NCBI RefSeq assembly: GCF_014839805.1
Contig: NC_051118.1
Span: forward strand, 6,440,391-6,504,390
DNA from: Manduca sexta
Taxonomy: Eukaryota > Arthropoda > Insecta > Lepidoptera > Sphingidae
Length of the DNA stretch: 64,000 nt
Direction: 5' to 3'
The translations under genes were made by a program, and so were the position numbers. The notes under the pieces were generated by a model. That model searched no databases and was not told the DNA's origin. It saw only the letters and a list, made by a program, of their open reading frames with translations. Each line of letters opens with the position of its first letter. Positions within the stretch are counted from its first letter, which is position 1. Below are positions 22,656-35,394 of this stretch, piece after piece.

Positions 22656-23639
22656 TGACGCTGAAATATTATGCTATAGTTCATATCATTTTATCAAAAA
22701 ATTTAATCTAGTTCGTTCAATGAACTCATACAACTTTAAAAAGATATCCACTATCAATCCAGCCTTAACAAATAGCGATAATATGTCAAACAAAAACCAC
22801 TAAAATAAAACAATTACATTAGGCATAATAACACGTTATCATTGCCTCGATAAAAACACAATTGTCGTTCATTTCACAAGTCATAATTTCATTCCGAACA
22901 CCCACAATGTTCCGAAAGTCCCTGCCCTCTTCCCCATACGTATAATTAGGAGAAATGATCACGGTCTTTATGCGCGACAGGCGTCGAAAGGGCAGAACCG
23001 TGGTCCGCAAATATATGACCGATTTTTCATATATCGCGCTAATAAATGTGCCCATAAAATTGCAGACCGTATGTTTAATACAGAATGGGTTTTTATTGTG
23101 AATTATAGGATTTCCTGTTAGAATTCTGAATTTATTTTGTGGTTTTGATTTTTTTTAGTTATAAAGCCTTTATATGTTTGAACCTTATCCTAGTGTTTAC
23201 GTATTGCAAGATAGAATAAAATATTCTGGTATGAAAAGTATTTATCGTTATTACATTTTATGTAAAAATAAATTCGTATAAAAACTCCTGAAGTATTTTG
23301 AGTCGAGCAAACATCTTTTGTCGAAAATGTTTCTAGTGACAATAAGTAATGGCGTAGTCTAAAACCACGCGTACAAAACCATTCATAAGTGAATATTTCT
23401 AATAAATTCCGTAAAATGCGCAGCGCGTCCGTCCAGCTAGTTTACGTATAATAATTGTGAATGCCGTCAGGTGTTCCGCCGCGGCCGCTTCCACCTTCTA
23501 TCGCTGAATATTTTTGCAGTAATGAATGACTAATTCCAACAATCAATTTAATACCATACATTAACATCGATATTCAATTATTCTTAGAAAACATCGACCA
23601 CACGCAATCGATTTGTAATCGATTTATCGATATAAAACA

Positions 23640-23885
23640 AAACGTTTCCAAATTTGAACGCGGCGCTGTGCTCTCTAATTCCGATTGCCCGCCTATAATT
23701 GACAGTGACGCGCCATTTTCTATCTCTGTTTCGCGCGTGCGTGGGTTGTAATGTCGTCTCGTTCTGCGCGCGATGTCACGTGCCTTTGACAGCGCGGTGA
23801 CTATTTTGACAATTATGTCATTTGGTCGTCACGGGTGTGTCATTTTGGGCGAGCTATCGCGGCCCCGTGTAATTTTGTATGGAAT
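23640..23885. promoter_or_regulatory. CpG-rich island with Pho/YY1-like core
   Basis: About 245 bp rich in CpG, with CGCCATTTTC at 23711-23720 (complement GAAAATGGCG, similar to the Pho/YY1 core), a CACGTG at about 23777, and several TGACA/TGTCA strings. It has no repeat match here. Candidate enhancer or Polycomb-type element; inferred. Confidence 0.28.
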
Positions 23886-24984
23886 TGTAGAATGTTTACA
23901 GGGTCGTTGACTTTAAGATGTATGGGAACATCTGGGGTCTGAGAAATGAATTAAGGGATAATAGTGCCGTTTAAGATAAAAACTCTGTCACCTTAAGGCT
24001 ATTAATTAGAAAAACATTACAATCTTAAATAAATAAAAATCATATTAATCCTTATGATAATTAAAATTATCGATTTTTTTAATATACACAAATTCCTCAA
24101 TAAACCACAAGATAACTTCAAATTAAACTTTTAAAATGGATCATACAGTAACTGTCGTGACTGCAAATTTCACGTACCATCGGACCGTGGATTGAGACCT
24201 CGGAACATGAATTAAATATGAGCATTGACCCCGCGCCCCCTTGCGAATATAGTACGAAATTGGCTTATGATTACCGCATTATCTATAAAAAGGTTTTTAA
24301 AAATACTTTTGAAGTTAAAAGTAATGAGCATGGACTTTGGTATAGAAAATCTTAAGAAATCCTCAAGAAGATGGAATTAAAGATGAATAGTAGAATAGGT
24401 CATAGGTGTTTTAACAGTTACCTAGAGATTAAAAAATAAGATTAAAGATGAATTAAGAATTAAAAATTTAGAATTGCTGTTTTAAAAGTTACCTAGAGAT
24501 CGGATCCTCCAGAGAAGGTTGAGATATAAAAAAATAATCTGTGACATGCGTGGAACAGGTATGCTGACTTGTCATTTGAGCGACATAAGGGCAGGAAGGA
24601 GAAGTGGGCGTGTCCCAAATTGAGCTTAAATGCGTTATTGTATAAAAAATATAGTAAAAATTGTTATTAAACGTTTCCGAAGCTTCGATTAACCTTGAGG
24701 GGCATAACGCCTGAACTAAGTTGTGAGTATATCCAAATATTTGGAAGAACTTAAATAGGTTAATGTATCTAGAAGCACAGTAAAAATTGTTATCAAAGAT
24801 CTCCGAAACTTCTATTAGCCTTCGTTTCCGAACCCCTTTTATATACATTTCTATTCAGTCACTTAATAAGTGATCTATGTGATCGTATCAATACAGACGA
24901 ACACGTCTTGACTTATTTTAAAACCCTTATAATTGTAATAAATAAGTCGCGTAAAAAAAAAGTCGAATTGACAACCTCCTCCTT

Positions 24985-25195
24985 TTTGAAGTCGATTAAA
25001 AAACAACAGAAATACAAACTTTCGTTATTTGATGAGAATTACCAACCACTGATAACACAACCGTGATGTCTAATGGTCGAATAAAGAACTTTCCCCTTTT
25101 ATTAAAGTCGGTTAAAAAAACAAGAATACAAATTTTCGTTATTTGATGAGAATTACCGAAGACTGATAACACTTATGTCTAATGTTATGAATGAA
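24985..25195 (+). repeat. Direct repeat pair in a dispersed element
   Basis: Two copies about 115 bp apart share 'ttcgttatttgatgagaatt', 'actgataacac' and 'tgtctaatg'. The preceding 'gacaacctcctccttttt' phrase is typical of a common lepidopteran short element. Confidence 0.55.
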
Positions 25196-25214
25196 GCGTA
25201 GAACAGGTAAATAT

Positions 25215-25330
25215 GAAGCGGCCGTTTGGGCTACCGTTACGGCGCCGTATACTGCATGCTAATGTCGCGCGTGTCGCCTGTCGCTGTCGCGCGACAACCA
25301 TGTCGCCAGCGGTGACTTTATAATACAGCC
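25215..25330. promoter_or_regulatory. GTCGC-rich island
   Basis: Repeated GTCGC/GCGAC motifs in both orientations ending 'gcggtgactttat'. A related arrangement occurs at 60640-60712 ('ccgcggcgactttat'). The pair may be two copies of an undescribed element or convergent GC-rich sequence. Confidence 0.3.
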
Positions 25331-26060
25331 TGAGCTCGTGGAAAGGAGCAGTGGTTGAAATGGTCTATGACTCTGAAGGAAATAGTCGTGTTACAGTAAA
25401 GGAATATATATAAATCAAACATTTCTTTATTTATATATCTTTATATTATAACATTAGTTCTTATATTGTTCAGTGTAAGGAACAAAACTGAAGAAAATAA
25501 GTAGTTGCACTTGGCACATGTAAAAGACATCAACGCGTCTCCGGCCTCCCAAAAATTAAAGTTTACTCTTGATTGTTATTTATAAATCCACTTTGAAAAC
25601 GCTTTTTAGAGTTGAAAATCTGGTGCAGTGTATTGGAAAGCTATTTTATCTAGTAGGTCTAATAAAATCAGTGGATAAGGATGATCAAAAAGGCACTTTA
25701 CGGATAATATTCATATTATCCAGAAAGTATTTACCAGTTAACCAAAAACTATTGGTCTCAATTGAAAACCTTAATGTTTGCCTCGGAGCTTCAATCTGGG
25801 ATTATGAAATCGATTGATTGACAAATATCTAGTCATAAAGGGGAGAGCAGAATAATCCCTTATACACCGCAAGAAAGTACGTTACGATTTTTACGTGCAT
25901 AAAGCACCCACGCCACGTCAGGCGACATCCTGCGGTTGCTTCGCTGAATTTCAACTGTAGTCCGCACACGTACCTGCATATAACACAACGCTAAGACGCA
26001 AACCGCTCGACCGAACGGCGTGCCGCAATTCCGACGTGTGTGTCCATTGTATTAGAAATA

Positions 26061-26166
26061 GTGACAGATCAGCTGATTGCTGGCCGGTTTGTATTCCAAT
26101 TTTGAAATTGAAATATGATTAGTGATCAGCTGATTGCTGGCCGGTTTATTTATATTCTAATTTTAA
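26061..26166 (+). repeat. Direct repeat with palindromic GATCAGCTGAT
   Basis: Two copies, near 26065 and 26125, of 'gatcagctgattgctggccg' followed by 'gttt', with AT-rich spacers. Period about 60 bp. Confidence 0.75.
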
Positions 26167-26629
26167 ATGTATTATGTATGTACTGCAAAGGATTTATTCC
26201 AATTAAATAATATAATGTTATGCTTTTGACTATTGCGGCGGAGTGGATGACCAGGTATTAAGCGAGGGGTCCTAGTTTCGATTATACGGCGAGATAAATG
26301 ATTATGTTGCGCCGTAATTTTAGTTAAATGGTGTGAAAACGAGAATAAGGGTTATTCCTAATATACTAGATTTATGAGGTTTAGACTAGCACGATTATTT
26401 GTTGTATTTTATTTTGTTTTTTCAACATAGCATCTGTTTATCTGATAGTAAAGAACGCTCATATGGAAGGTCTATGAAATGGATAAAATCCTGTTGTCGT
26501 TTTCTTTTCGATGCAAAAAACATATAAGTTGCCCTCGTTTGTATATGCCGGATTTGGCTGTATACCCCACTACGGTATAAATATTGATTAACTTGATAAA
26601 ATAGCTATTGACATTTATTATAACTTATC

Positions 26630-26765
26630 TATTAAGTAGCCTATGTCTTTTCCATGGTCTTAAACTACCGGCAATAACAAATTTTATCAAAATCCGCTTA
26701 GTGGGTCAACCGCGAAAGCGTAACAGACAGACAGATTAATAATCGCATTTATAATATAAGTATAA
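26630..26765 (-). mobile_element. Helitron-like fragment
   Basis: Shares 'aagtagcctatgtctttt', 'atcaaaatccgcttagtg', 'gcgaaagcgtaacagacaga' and the end 'tttataatataagtata' with the elements at 13525 and 21150. Confidence 0.5.
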
Positions 26766-26864
26766 ATATTATCACTTAGGAGTCTGATAGGTCATTATCA
26801 TTATACTTTAATAACAATAATATTAAATTAAATTTATATCAACACCTTCCCCAATACGATACGT

Positions 26865-26985
26865 CATAATCCCGTACGGCGACAATGCGCACGCGCAGCG
26901 GCGGCGCGTCGGCGCGTGCGAGCGACGTGACCGCGCGCGTCACGCGTCGCGAATAAACGCGCCACTAATGAGCACGTGCGTACCC
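26865..26985. promoter_or_regulatory. Strongly CpG-rich island
   Basis: The densest CpG run in the window ('cgcgcagcggcggcgcgtcg', 'gaccgcgcgcgtcacgcgtc'). No repeat match and no exon-like frame. Candidate regulatory element or unannotated promoter. Confidence 0.25.
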
Positions 26986-27224
26986 TTACTTAACCTTCAA
27001 CGCCGCCCAGCTATACTCACAAAGGATTTTATTTGTCGCCTCTTTGATATTTGGTAAAGATATGATATGGGTATTATACCAGAATTTGACGACAGGGCGA
27101 TTCGTAGAACCAAATCGCAAAATGTGAAGGTGCGTTGTCTCGGCTCTACATTAGGATAAGAACAGTTAAATGAAGAATGAGTAGATTACTTGTTACAAAG
27201 TACCAAGCTGTAGACATAGGTATT

Positions 27225-27329
27225 TTTGGAGTTCCGTATATCAGAGGAACCCAGCCAGCCAGGACTTGAACAGTTGGAGGACTTTCGTTTTGGAGGCCGA
27301 GACTCACTTCGGTGTCAGCCAACGGAGTT
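27225..27329 (+). mobile_element. Possible retroelement 3' fragment
   Basis: The segment 'cagttggaggactttcgttt' plus 'ggaggccgagactcacttcg' resembles the 3' end of a common lepidopteran repeat that usually ends in a TAAG-type tail. A 5'-truncated SINE follows without a gap. The assignment rests on memory of the family and is tentative. Confidence 0.4.
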
Positions 27330-27485
27330 AGTAATCAGCCTGGAGTCTGGAAATTGTGCCCGATATGGCGATAAGGTCGCCCCCTATCAGATCATGGGAC
27401 GGAACATACTTGGCGAAAAGTAGGTGCCCTGGTTGCGCCTCTGCATACCCCTTCGGGGATAAATGCGTGAAGTTATGTATGTACG
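27330..27485 (+). mobile_element. SINE family A, 5'-truncated
   Basis: Lacks the tRNA-like head. Starts in the body ('cagcctggagtctgga') and runs to 'gataaatgcgtgaagttatg' and the TATGTA tail. Confidence 0.8.
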
Positions 27486-29685
27486 TATAATATACGAGGT
27501 CATTTTGACATTGCGTTACTAAATTAAACCACATACTTACCTTCTTGAAAATAACATTTTACAATACTTGAACTCTAGATTAAATAAAAAAGTGTAAGTT
27601 TCGAATGAAATAAATATGAATAGAAAGTAATTTTAATTTCACACGCCCTAATACCACTACTACTACTCTAAGTGGATTCGTAGTAGCGGCAACATCACAC
27701 TTTCAATCAAGGAAACCCATACCCAGTACACCCACGCACACATCATATTCGCAATAAACTACAAAATTATCTTAAAATCAAAAAAAGTAAAACTGGGAAA
27801 ATCCCAAAATTGAAAATATTCGTTATTCATGGATTAATTTTGGCACAATGTTACCAGAAGTCAAGAGAAGTATGTGATTTATTTATTAACGCAATGTGAA
27901 ACGACTCTATGAATAAACAACTTTACAGCTGTACAGATAAATTATTTTAACAAGTTATTGAATATTCGATATATCCTCACCTTTACTTTCATAATATTAT
28001 ATCAATTATGTTTTATTAAAGTCGATATACTGAAATCATTTATTTAATTCATCATATTTCATATTATATAAAATTTTCACCACAGTCCTTATAACACACT
28101 ATATTAAAACCACTAATTAAATAATCAGAAAGGTATAGTAATTAATTGAATTGACCGCCAGTATTATTTTATTGAATCTCCTCCATGTTCATTACATATT
28201 AAAACAAAGGTTAAATTCGTCATAATAAAGCTGTCTGGTGCTTTGAGTTAAAATTTGCTTCACATTTAAAACTATAGCAATCGTATATAATTTAACAAAG
28301 TAAGCCTTCATCAAACCATTTTTATCAAATCACCTTTCAGTATCCTCAAACCACAAGTCCAATAAAAACCGTTCATCCTTCCATCCGCATCGGAACGGAA
28401 ATCAAACCGATACGACATACAACCAACATTTTTATAGTATTTCTTGTAATGGAAAAAAAATGTATTCAGGCACGCGCGGCATCGCCGTCCTCGGACGCGC
28501 TCAGCATCTTAACACGACAGACAGAGAGAGGTATACGCACATCGCACGCGCTAAAGCGAGACGGCTATATGATTGATGATCGCCTCTAGTAACAGAGAAA
28601 TGCAGTCAAATTAGGAGAAGCATATATCATAGTACAATGATAGCGGGGTTCCAGTAATGTTCGGTAAATGACATATTTCCATGTGTTGGCTGTATGAGTT
28701 CATTTCCATCGTCATTTTTTTACTCATTTATGAATGAACGAAGCATCCATTGCGGTCTTATCCTAGTGTTGAAATTACTCAGAAATATAACATGTTTCCT
28801 TTTACTCACTAGTTTTTATGAATGAATGAACGAATGGAAGAACTATTGCGCTCCTATTTAACGTAGTGTGTCTATTCATCTATCGGAAGTAAGTCCTAAA
28901 AGCCCTTAGTGGCTCGAAGGGCGCTATACAGTCGGTCCTGGTTACCGAACGACGTTAATGGCTGAATTAAGTCAGATATCGTTAGGTGACAACTCTGACG
29001 CTGCACCAGCTTCTTGTAGCCCTGGGATAGTGAGTATAGTAACTATAATGAGCTAATATTGTAAAAGTTTTGGATCCCTAATGTTTTATTATGAGTCACA
29101 GAGTGACCAAATATAAGTAATTTTATACTTAGAATTGGTTACACAAAAACAGAAAAAAAAAGATAAAAATGAAAAAAGAAGAAAAAAAACTGGTCACACA
29201 GGCCAATTTTATAACTATATAAAATGTCTAAACAGGACATTATTTTAAATAAACTAAATTAAGATATTAATAAATTAATATTGGCTTTGTACTCCTCTTA
29301 TTAGTTGGTGACATCGCTACCTGAAAAACAAATATTGTATTGGGTTCAAATCTCAGGGACTTCAAAGTGTATTTTTCTATAATATTAAAAAATATAATTC
29401 TTCATTGCACAATTAACATCTCTGCCTACCCAGACAATTTATATCCTGTTACAATTACATACCAATGTGTGACTTCACAGGTTGTAAAAATAAATGGCTC
29501 TTACAGTCTGAAATAGCGTGAAATGTTGTCGCATTGCTGGCATGCGGATCGCAGTTGGAAAAATTTTATGATCTCGTTTACACATATAAGAGATTATGTT
29601 TTTCTCGACACGCTACTGGTTATTGGAGATAGTGTTTATTACCTTTTCATTGGATGGCACATTATTTGTCACTATTGAAACTAGG
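27486..29685. other. AT-rich intronic stretch
   Basis: No exon accepted. A CpG-rich patch with GAGAGAG lies at 28465-28570. The rest is AT-rich with no family match. Confidence 0.4.
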
Positions 29686-29845
29686 GGCACGCATATCTGA
29701 TTTTCCTAAAATTATGTGAGTATACTTTGTAATTATAACTTGCTTTAGGTGTAGGAAAACATCGCGAGGAAACCTGCATACCTGAGAAGTTCTCTGTAAG
29801 AATTTTGAGGATAGGTATATAAAGTCTGCCAAACTGTAACTTTTT
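29686..29845 (+). mobile_element. SINE family B fragment
   Basis: Middle part only: 'aggaaaacatcgcgaggaaa', 'cctgagaagttctctgtaag' and 'aaagtctgcca'. Head and 3' end missing or unrecognisable. Confidence 0.6.
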
Positions 29846-30439
29846 CATTTATAGACATTATTTGTGTATATAATAAAAAATTAAGATGAAAGGAAACAGA
29901 AATCATATTTTTTTTTATCCGAACTGATTGTTATATGAATCACTGTATAAAGTTAATTTTAAATACTTTATTTTTTCCAAAATCTATAATTGAAATTTTA
30001 ATCTAAAACAACGAACCTCGGATACATCATAAGATAATTTCGAATTATAAATTTTAAAGTTTGAGTTTCAATCGATTACTTAAATCATACAAAAGACAAA
30101 ATACAAGCATTCGCAGATCGAACATAAATTATTTATAACTATCAAACAAATAGCAGTCATTCAAATCGACATTCTTCCTGGGCAATAACGTTTACGATCG
30201 CGAGTCGTCATCGTCAATAAAGTAGATTATAAGTACACGCCTGGAGGCGTCTCCAATAGTACCAGCTACTTTACTGCACGCTGCTAAACTTTATTGCAAT
30301 GGAGCGCGTGTGTGGTGCATGTGATGAGAGGAGAGCGATTTGGATGGACGTGTATTGACGTCGTGTTTTTTTAGCTATTAAATTGTAGGGTGTGTTTAAT
30401 ATACGTAATATATTATACTAGATGCTGGCCGCACAGCAG

Positions 30440-30497
30440 GTCAGTCAGGGAGTTTTGATGAGGTCTATGTTCAACAATGGACATACTTTTAGCTAAG
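30440..30497 (+). mobile_element. Short RTE-like LINE relic
   Basis: One frame reads ..EVYVQQWT.., matching the (G)EAYVQQWT end of RTE-type reverse transcriptase proteins seen at 38010 and 50519. Very short. Confidence 0.35.
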
Positions 30498-31426
30498 ATA
30501 CCTTGCTACATGTAGGCCGCTTTGAAAATCTCGGTACTTTAATCTTAGTGTTAACAATGTTGAGTGGTAGAGATGCTGTAGTTAACAAAATATACCTAAA
30601 AATAATTACAACTCTTGGGCAGTATTGACGCGTATTTTCATTTCATATATTTCATCTATTAAATTATAGTAAAACATTTAAAAGTCACCTAGTGCTGAGA
30701 CACTATGCAAATGTGCGCATCAGAAATTAGAGTTACATCAACTAAATCAAATATTTGCTAATCAAACATTTGTCTGAACTCAGTTATCGAACCTACAACC
30801 TCTTAATTCGCAGCGGTATTATCACCAACAACGCGATGAAGGTTTTATGTGTATTAGAACTTAAAAGAAAACCAGTTGATAATAACTGAGCATCGTTGAC
30901 ACAATTTTAGACTTTATGACCTAATGTTATCTGTAAAATGTAAATAATCTAACTCGTAATGCCACACACAATATGCTGGAAGGCTTCAGAATATATCACT
31001 CTTAACCAAAGCACAGGAGGATTAAATTAGGTCCTTCAATCATTACTACACAATAAAGAGCACTAAACGGCGCAGCGTTCAACGGTGATGTCATTCAGTT
31101 CAATTAAATACGCTATAATCATTTAATATGGCGGTATGTTTGGCAGGTGGTCCGTCCCATATTGATTCATTGGCGCAATGCCAGTTGAGTACGTGCAAGT
31201 GGAAAAAAGATTTCGTTTGCAAAGTAAAGTCTACTATTCAAGCCGTTTCCAAACACTGATATTTAAAAATTTGTTTGTAGTAGGACATATGATACTTGGT
31301 AGACATACACTAATGACACTATGAATATAAGGGTCTAACATCTGATGCGTGATCTACGAGTGACATTATTTTAAGACTAGAGATGTTTTCATTACGTGTG
31401 ATAAAAGAGATATAACTTTCTTTACT

Positions 31427-31577
31427 GACATCGTCCACCCATGAGGTGGACAAATAACCTCATAAAAGTTGCAGGAGGTTGCTGAATGCGGACCGCTTCC
31501 AAGAGATCAATCTGGAAATTTTTGGGGGAGAACCGTCTTCAGTGGGAGACATCCTGCAGCTGAAGATGATGATGATT
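31427..31577 (+). mobile_element. RTE-type LINE 3' end
   Basis: One frame reads RPPMRWTNNLIKVAGG, a stop, then MRTASKRSIWKFLGE, aligning with the C-terminus of RTE reverse transcriptase as in the copy at 50519. It ends in 'gaagatgatgatgattga', the ATG-repeat tail of these elements. Forward orientation, 5'-truncated and decayed. Confidence 0.7.
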
Positions 31578-31776
31578 GAAAACTGCAAGCTAAATCCTAA
31601 TGGATACTAATCGATATTTTTATTCATTACCATCGTTAGCAAGTTATGCCAGTTCTTTACAAATATCAAGACCTCTTGCGTTAAGTTATCGCATGTATTA
31701 TAACGGTTATATTAACCCCTAATATCTCAACACATCGACCACACGTCAAAAGTATAAAATTTTCGTTTCCGCCACA

Positions 31777-31995
31777 GCAGGCTCGCCGGTACACCGCTTT
31801 ATGGATTTCGGCAGCTTTGCCGTTTTATTCCGCGGGACATTTCGAGGAACCGGCCTTCCAAAAAACAATGGCGGCCGTCGTCGTCTCAACATTGAAATAT
31901 TTGTACACCAGCTACTATTTTTACGAGCCGATGCAAATGTTTTACATGAACGTAAACTCGAAAGGATTTTTATTAACAGATAAAGTTTTGTTGAG
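31777..31995 (+). other. Exon-like open segment, unassigned
   Basis: A pyrimidine-containing acceptor (ttttcgtttccgccacag, AG at 31775-31776) is followed by an uninterrupted frame to GAG|GTAACT (donor GT at 31996). The translated segment includes TLKYLYTSYYFYEPMQMF and resembles no protein I know. It is CpG-richer than its flanks and includes ACAATGGCGGCC, a Pho/YY1-like core. It could be an internal exon of an unknown + strand transcript or a non-coding conserved island. Confidence 0.22.
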
Positions 31996-32049
31996 GTAAC
32001 TTTGATGTGGCGAAGGATTTTCTATTTCCAGTGTAAATTCTGAAGTAAT

Positions 32050-32158
32050 TTTTTATCACATCATGGGACGGAATAAACAAGGTGGAAAATGGGTGCACGA
32101 GTTGCGCCTACGCCTGCCCTTTCGGGAATGAAAAGCGTCAGTGTATTGTGTGTGTATG
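32050..32158 (+). mobile_element. SINE family A 3' fragment
   Basis: Begins at 'atcacatcatgggacggaat', keeps 'acgagttgcgcctacgcctg' and ends in a TGTGTGTATG tail. Confidence 0.7.
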
Positions 32159-33097
32159 TTCAAGAATTAGTAAAATAAATAAAATTCCAAATGTGGCGGC
32201 TACACATTTTTACAATACCAATTTGGTATGAGCAACGCACATTGATAGGCCTTTGTATATTGCAGTATATTCTACTAATAATGAATAACTGAATACGATA
32301 ATGGACTGTGAATAATAAATAACAAAGTTTGCAAATAATTTCCAATTACACACATGCACAACTAACATGTGCAACTCTACAATAAAATAAATGCATTCGC
32401 ACAAACTCTACGTTAAAGTTATGCCGCATAGGCCGTGAAAGCCTACTTTCAACATTTTCAAAGGTAATAAAACAAAGCGAGCCACCGTCCGCCGCTATGA
32501 GACAGCGACTTAAAAAACGACAAAAATGACCACGCACTCAGAATCGAAATGCAAAAAAAATATTTTACACGACCGAGACGGAGATATGCGTAAACACACG
32601 AGTTAGAGAGGGAGGGAGCGAACAAATTTAGAATGCAACGCGTGCCCTCGACATCCGTCGGCGCAAAAAACCGATGAGTGCCATCTATCGGGCCATGGTG
32701 ACACTTCGCAACGATCATAGCGCGGCTATAATTCAATAATGACTTTCGGCTTTTAAATTATAATTTTAGCATTATCAGAAGCATTAAGTATAAAACTAAA
32801 GAACATTAAAATCGTAATAACATTAGTACATCAAATTCTCACGCCTATATTTTCCTCTAAGGAATAGGACAAAGACAATGAATGCATCCATTTTAACCAA
32901 GATATTATCATTGCATAACATAAAGTCGATCACATTCGATTAATATGTTTTTCTAATGGAAAATATAGGTCTTATAGAGTAGAACTAATTTGGCATACTC
33001 GGCTCATTTTCGACCATTCTGTGGTACGCATCCATTTACGTATTTACGTCCATTTGTACTAACTTTACCATTCAACATAGTGAGTCAATATAGTCAC

Positions 33098-33215
33098 CAG
33101 CCACACATACGATGTCCTGATTCCCGAAAGGGCAGGCAGGGACGCAAGTTATACACCCAATTTTCGCCTTATACATTCCATCCCATTATTGAGGCTAAAA
33201 TAATCCGAGTTAAGG
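33098..33215 (-). mobile_element. SINE family A relic
   Basis: Complement of the 3' body: 'gattcccgaaagggcaggca', 'cacccaattttcgcc' and 'attccatcccatta'. No head. Confidence 0.5.
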
Positions 33216-34075
33216 CCATAGCCAAGATGCATTTCTAAAATCGTTTACGCTAATAGAAAAATTAATAAATGAAATGTACTTTTTTTTCTTGACACTATTT
33301 TTGTTAGCCTGGCTAGGGCCGGCTTATACAAATACACCGGACTTTTGAATAAGGGCTTTAGACGCTCGCAACCCTAGAAACATGTACTATCAATAAGTCT
33401 ATCGCTAAACTCTGTCATTTATTTATTTGTTAATAGACACACCAAGGATTTATCACAGAAAAATACATATGAAAGATCGACAATATAAGGTACTTATTCT
33501 AGGTGACAAATCTTAACAGGTGTACACAACACTATTAGCGAAATTTTTTTTTATCTAACAGAAAATTGAAATCGCTTTATTTCTATAACGTTAGCGTTAA
33601 TGATTATATAAAGGCATCATTGCTACGTTCCCTGTTATAAATCAAATATACGTAACAAATAATTAACAATCCAAGCAACTAGTCAACAAAACGGCTGATT
33701 TGGCTGATCTAATTAATGATGGCCGAGACCACCGCGCGTCACTACACCGATGATGGATCATCGTCATTACTCTTATCGGGCTATCCGGGCGGCTCCTGGG
33801 CATTACCTGCGTCTTGTTAGCGTGGATTTGAGAATTGATAGACTGCTCTACTATAGGCTAACATTGGGAAACTTGTACTTGTGTTATAATTTGATAAATT
33901 ACGTATTATGTAGGGACATTTTTACGTTGTGTTACTAAAGGAAAGTACATATTCGGCTATACCTCTGCTAACATTATACCAAAAATTATTAATGAATAAC
34001 AAATATTTTCACCAAAAATTCCGATTTTACTTTTCTGATTTTTTTATCATTTTATATTTTAATGCGAATATAACG

Positions 34076-34152
34076 TGTACTGCCCACTGCTAAGTACAGG
34101 CCTCCTCTTCTATTGAGAGGGTTTAAGTCTTAATCCACTACACACCTGTAAT
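34076..34152 (-). mobile_element. SINE family B 3' fragment
   Basis: 'tactgcccactgctaagtac' and 'aggcctcctcttctattgag', then 'cttaatccactacac'. Only the 3' portion is present. Confidence 0.6.
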
Positions 34153-34540
34153 GTGTTCTTTGGATTTTCAACGTATAGACTTTTAATCTCGGCAATCCGT
34201 TTCATTTCATGTGCTTACTGAGATAGTCTAACCATGTGCTTAATTAAAATTTCATCATAATTTTCCTCAACTTCTTTTAACAAAGACTCTAGAAGTTCTT
34301 AATTGCATATTACGTAGAACTAAGCAGTAGATTATTACTTAATTTGTACTGATCCTTTCGGAAAAATGATAGACTTGAGATTGCTGATGTCTCGTGATAC
34401 CGTTGGGGTATAAAGAATACTGCATTCCTTCTCCCCGGAGACAAACGTGACGGTATGTATCTGTTAACTTCATTATATTGATAGTATGTTCATTGTATTC
34501 TCACGTTTCCATTATAATTACTATGTAAGTATATATAATA

Positions 34541-34863
34541 TCAGTCCTGAATAATATACTGTCCCAATGTTGGGTACAGGACTTCTCTACTACTGAGAGG
34601 GATAAGGCTTCAGTCCACCACGCTGGCCTAGTGCGAATTGGTAGACTTCACACACCCTCAAAATTCCTATTAAGTCCTTTTGGGGTAGGCAAGATTCCTC
34701 ACGATAGTTTCTTTCACGGTTAAAGCAAGCGATAATTCACAATGAATACAAACATAATTTTAGAAAAGTCACAGGTGTGTGTGTGTCAATTTTTTGTGTG
34801 GGTTTTGAACCTGCGGACATTCGTCTCACCAGTCCGTTGTACACCCAACTAGGCTAATAACGC
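34541..34863 (-). mobile_element. SINE family B, near full length
   Basis: Reverse copy with its tRNA-like head at the right end (complement of about 34790-34863). The B-box region reads GGTTTTGAACCTG in + orientation. It faces the + strand copy at 35051 across 187 bp, making an inverted pair. Confidence 0.78.
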
Positions 34864-35050
34864 ATCTAAATATATAATACTGGACGGTAATGAAAAAGGA
34901 TAATTAATGAAAAAGGATTTAATTTACACGAAAACAAAAAAGAGTTTTTACCACTTTCGGTTTTGTATTCCTTGATACTAATGTCAAAGAGAATTTTATA
35001 TGTTATCATACAATGTGTATAGGCCGATGTATTCCCGTATTAAAATTGAA

Positions 35051-35390
35051 GCGGCGATAGCCTAGTCGGGTGTGTAACGGACTGTCAAGACGAATGTCCG
35101 CAGGTTCAAATCCCAAGGGCGCACACCTCTCACTTTTCTAAAATCATGTGTGTATTCTTTGTGAATTTATCGTTCGCTTTAACGGTGAAGGGAAACATCG
35201 TGAGGAAACCTGCACACCTGAGAAGTTCTCTATAGGAATTTCGAAGGTGTGTGAAGTCTACCAATCCGCACTAGGCCAGCGTGGTGGACTAAGGCCTAAT
35301 CCCTCTCAGTGGTAGAGGAGGCCCGTGCTCAGCAGTGGGCAAGTATATAATACAGGGCTGATATTATTATATTATTATTATTAAAATTAA
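35051..35390 (+). mobile_element. SINE family B, reference copy
   Basis: tRNA-derived head with A box TAGCCTAGTCG at 35058-35068 and B box GGTTCAAATCC at 35103-35113. The body has 'aacatcgtgaggaaacctgc' and 'gaagtctaccaatccgcac', and the end 'gggctgatattattatatta'. Confidence 0.85.
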
Positions 35391-35394
35391 CTAG

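Noticed and set aside
24489..24848. 119-codon frame on the minus strand
   Set aside because: It contains an internal nucleotide repeat (RLIE.SE.F.NNFY twice) and AT-rich low-information sequence; no domain, no splice context.
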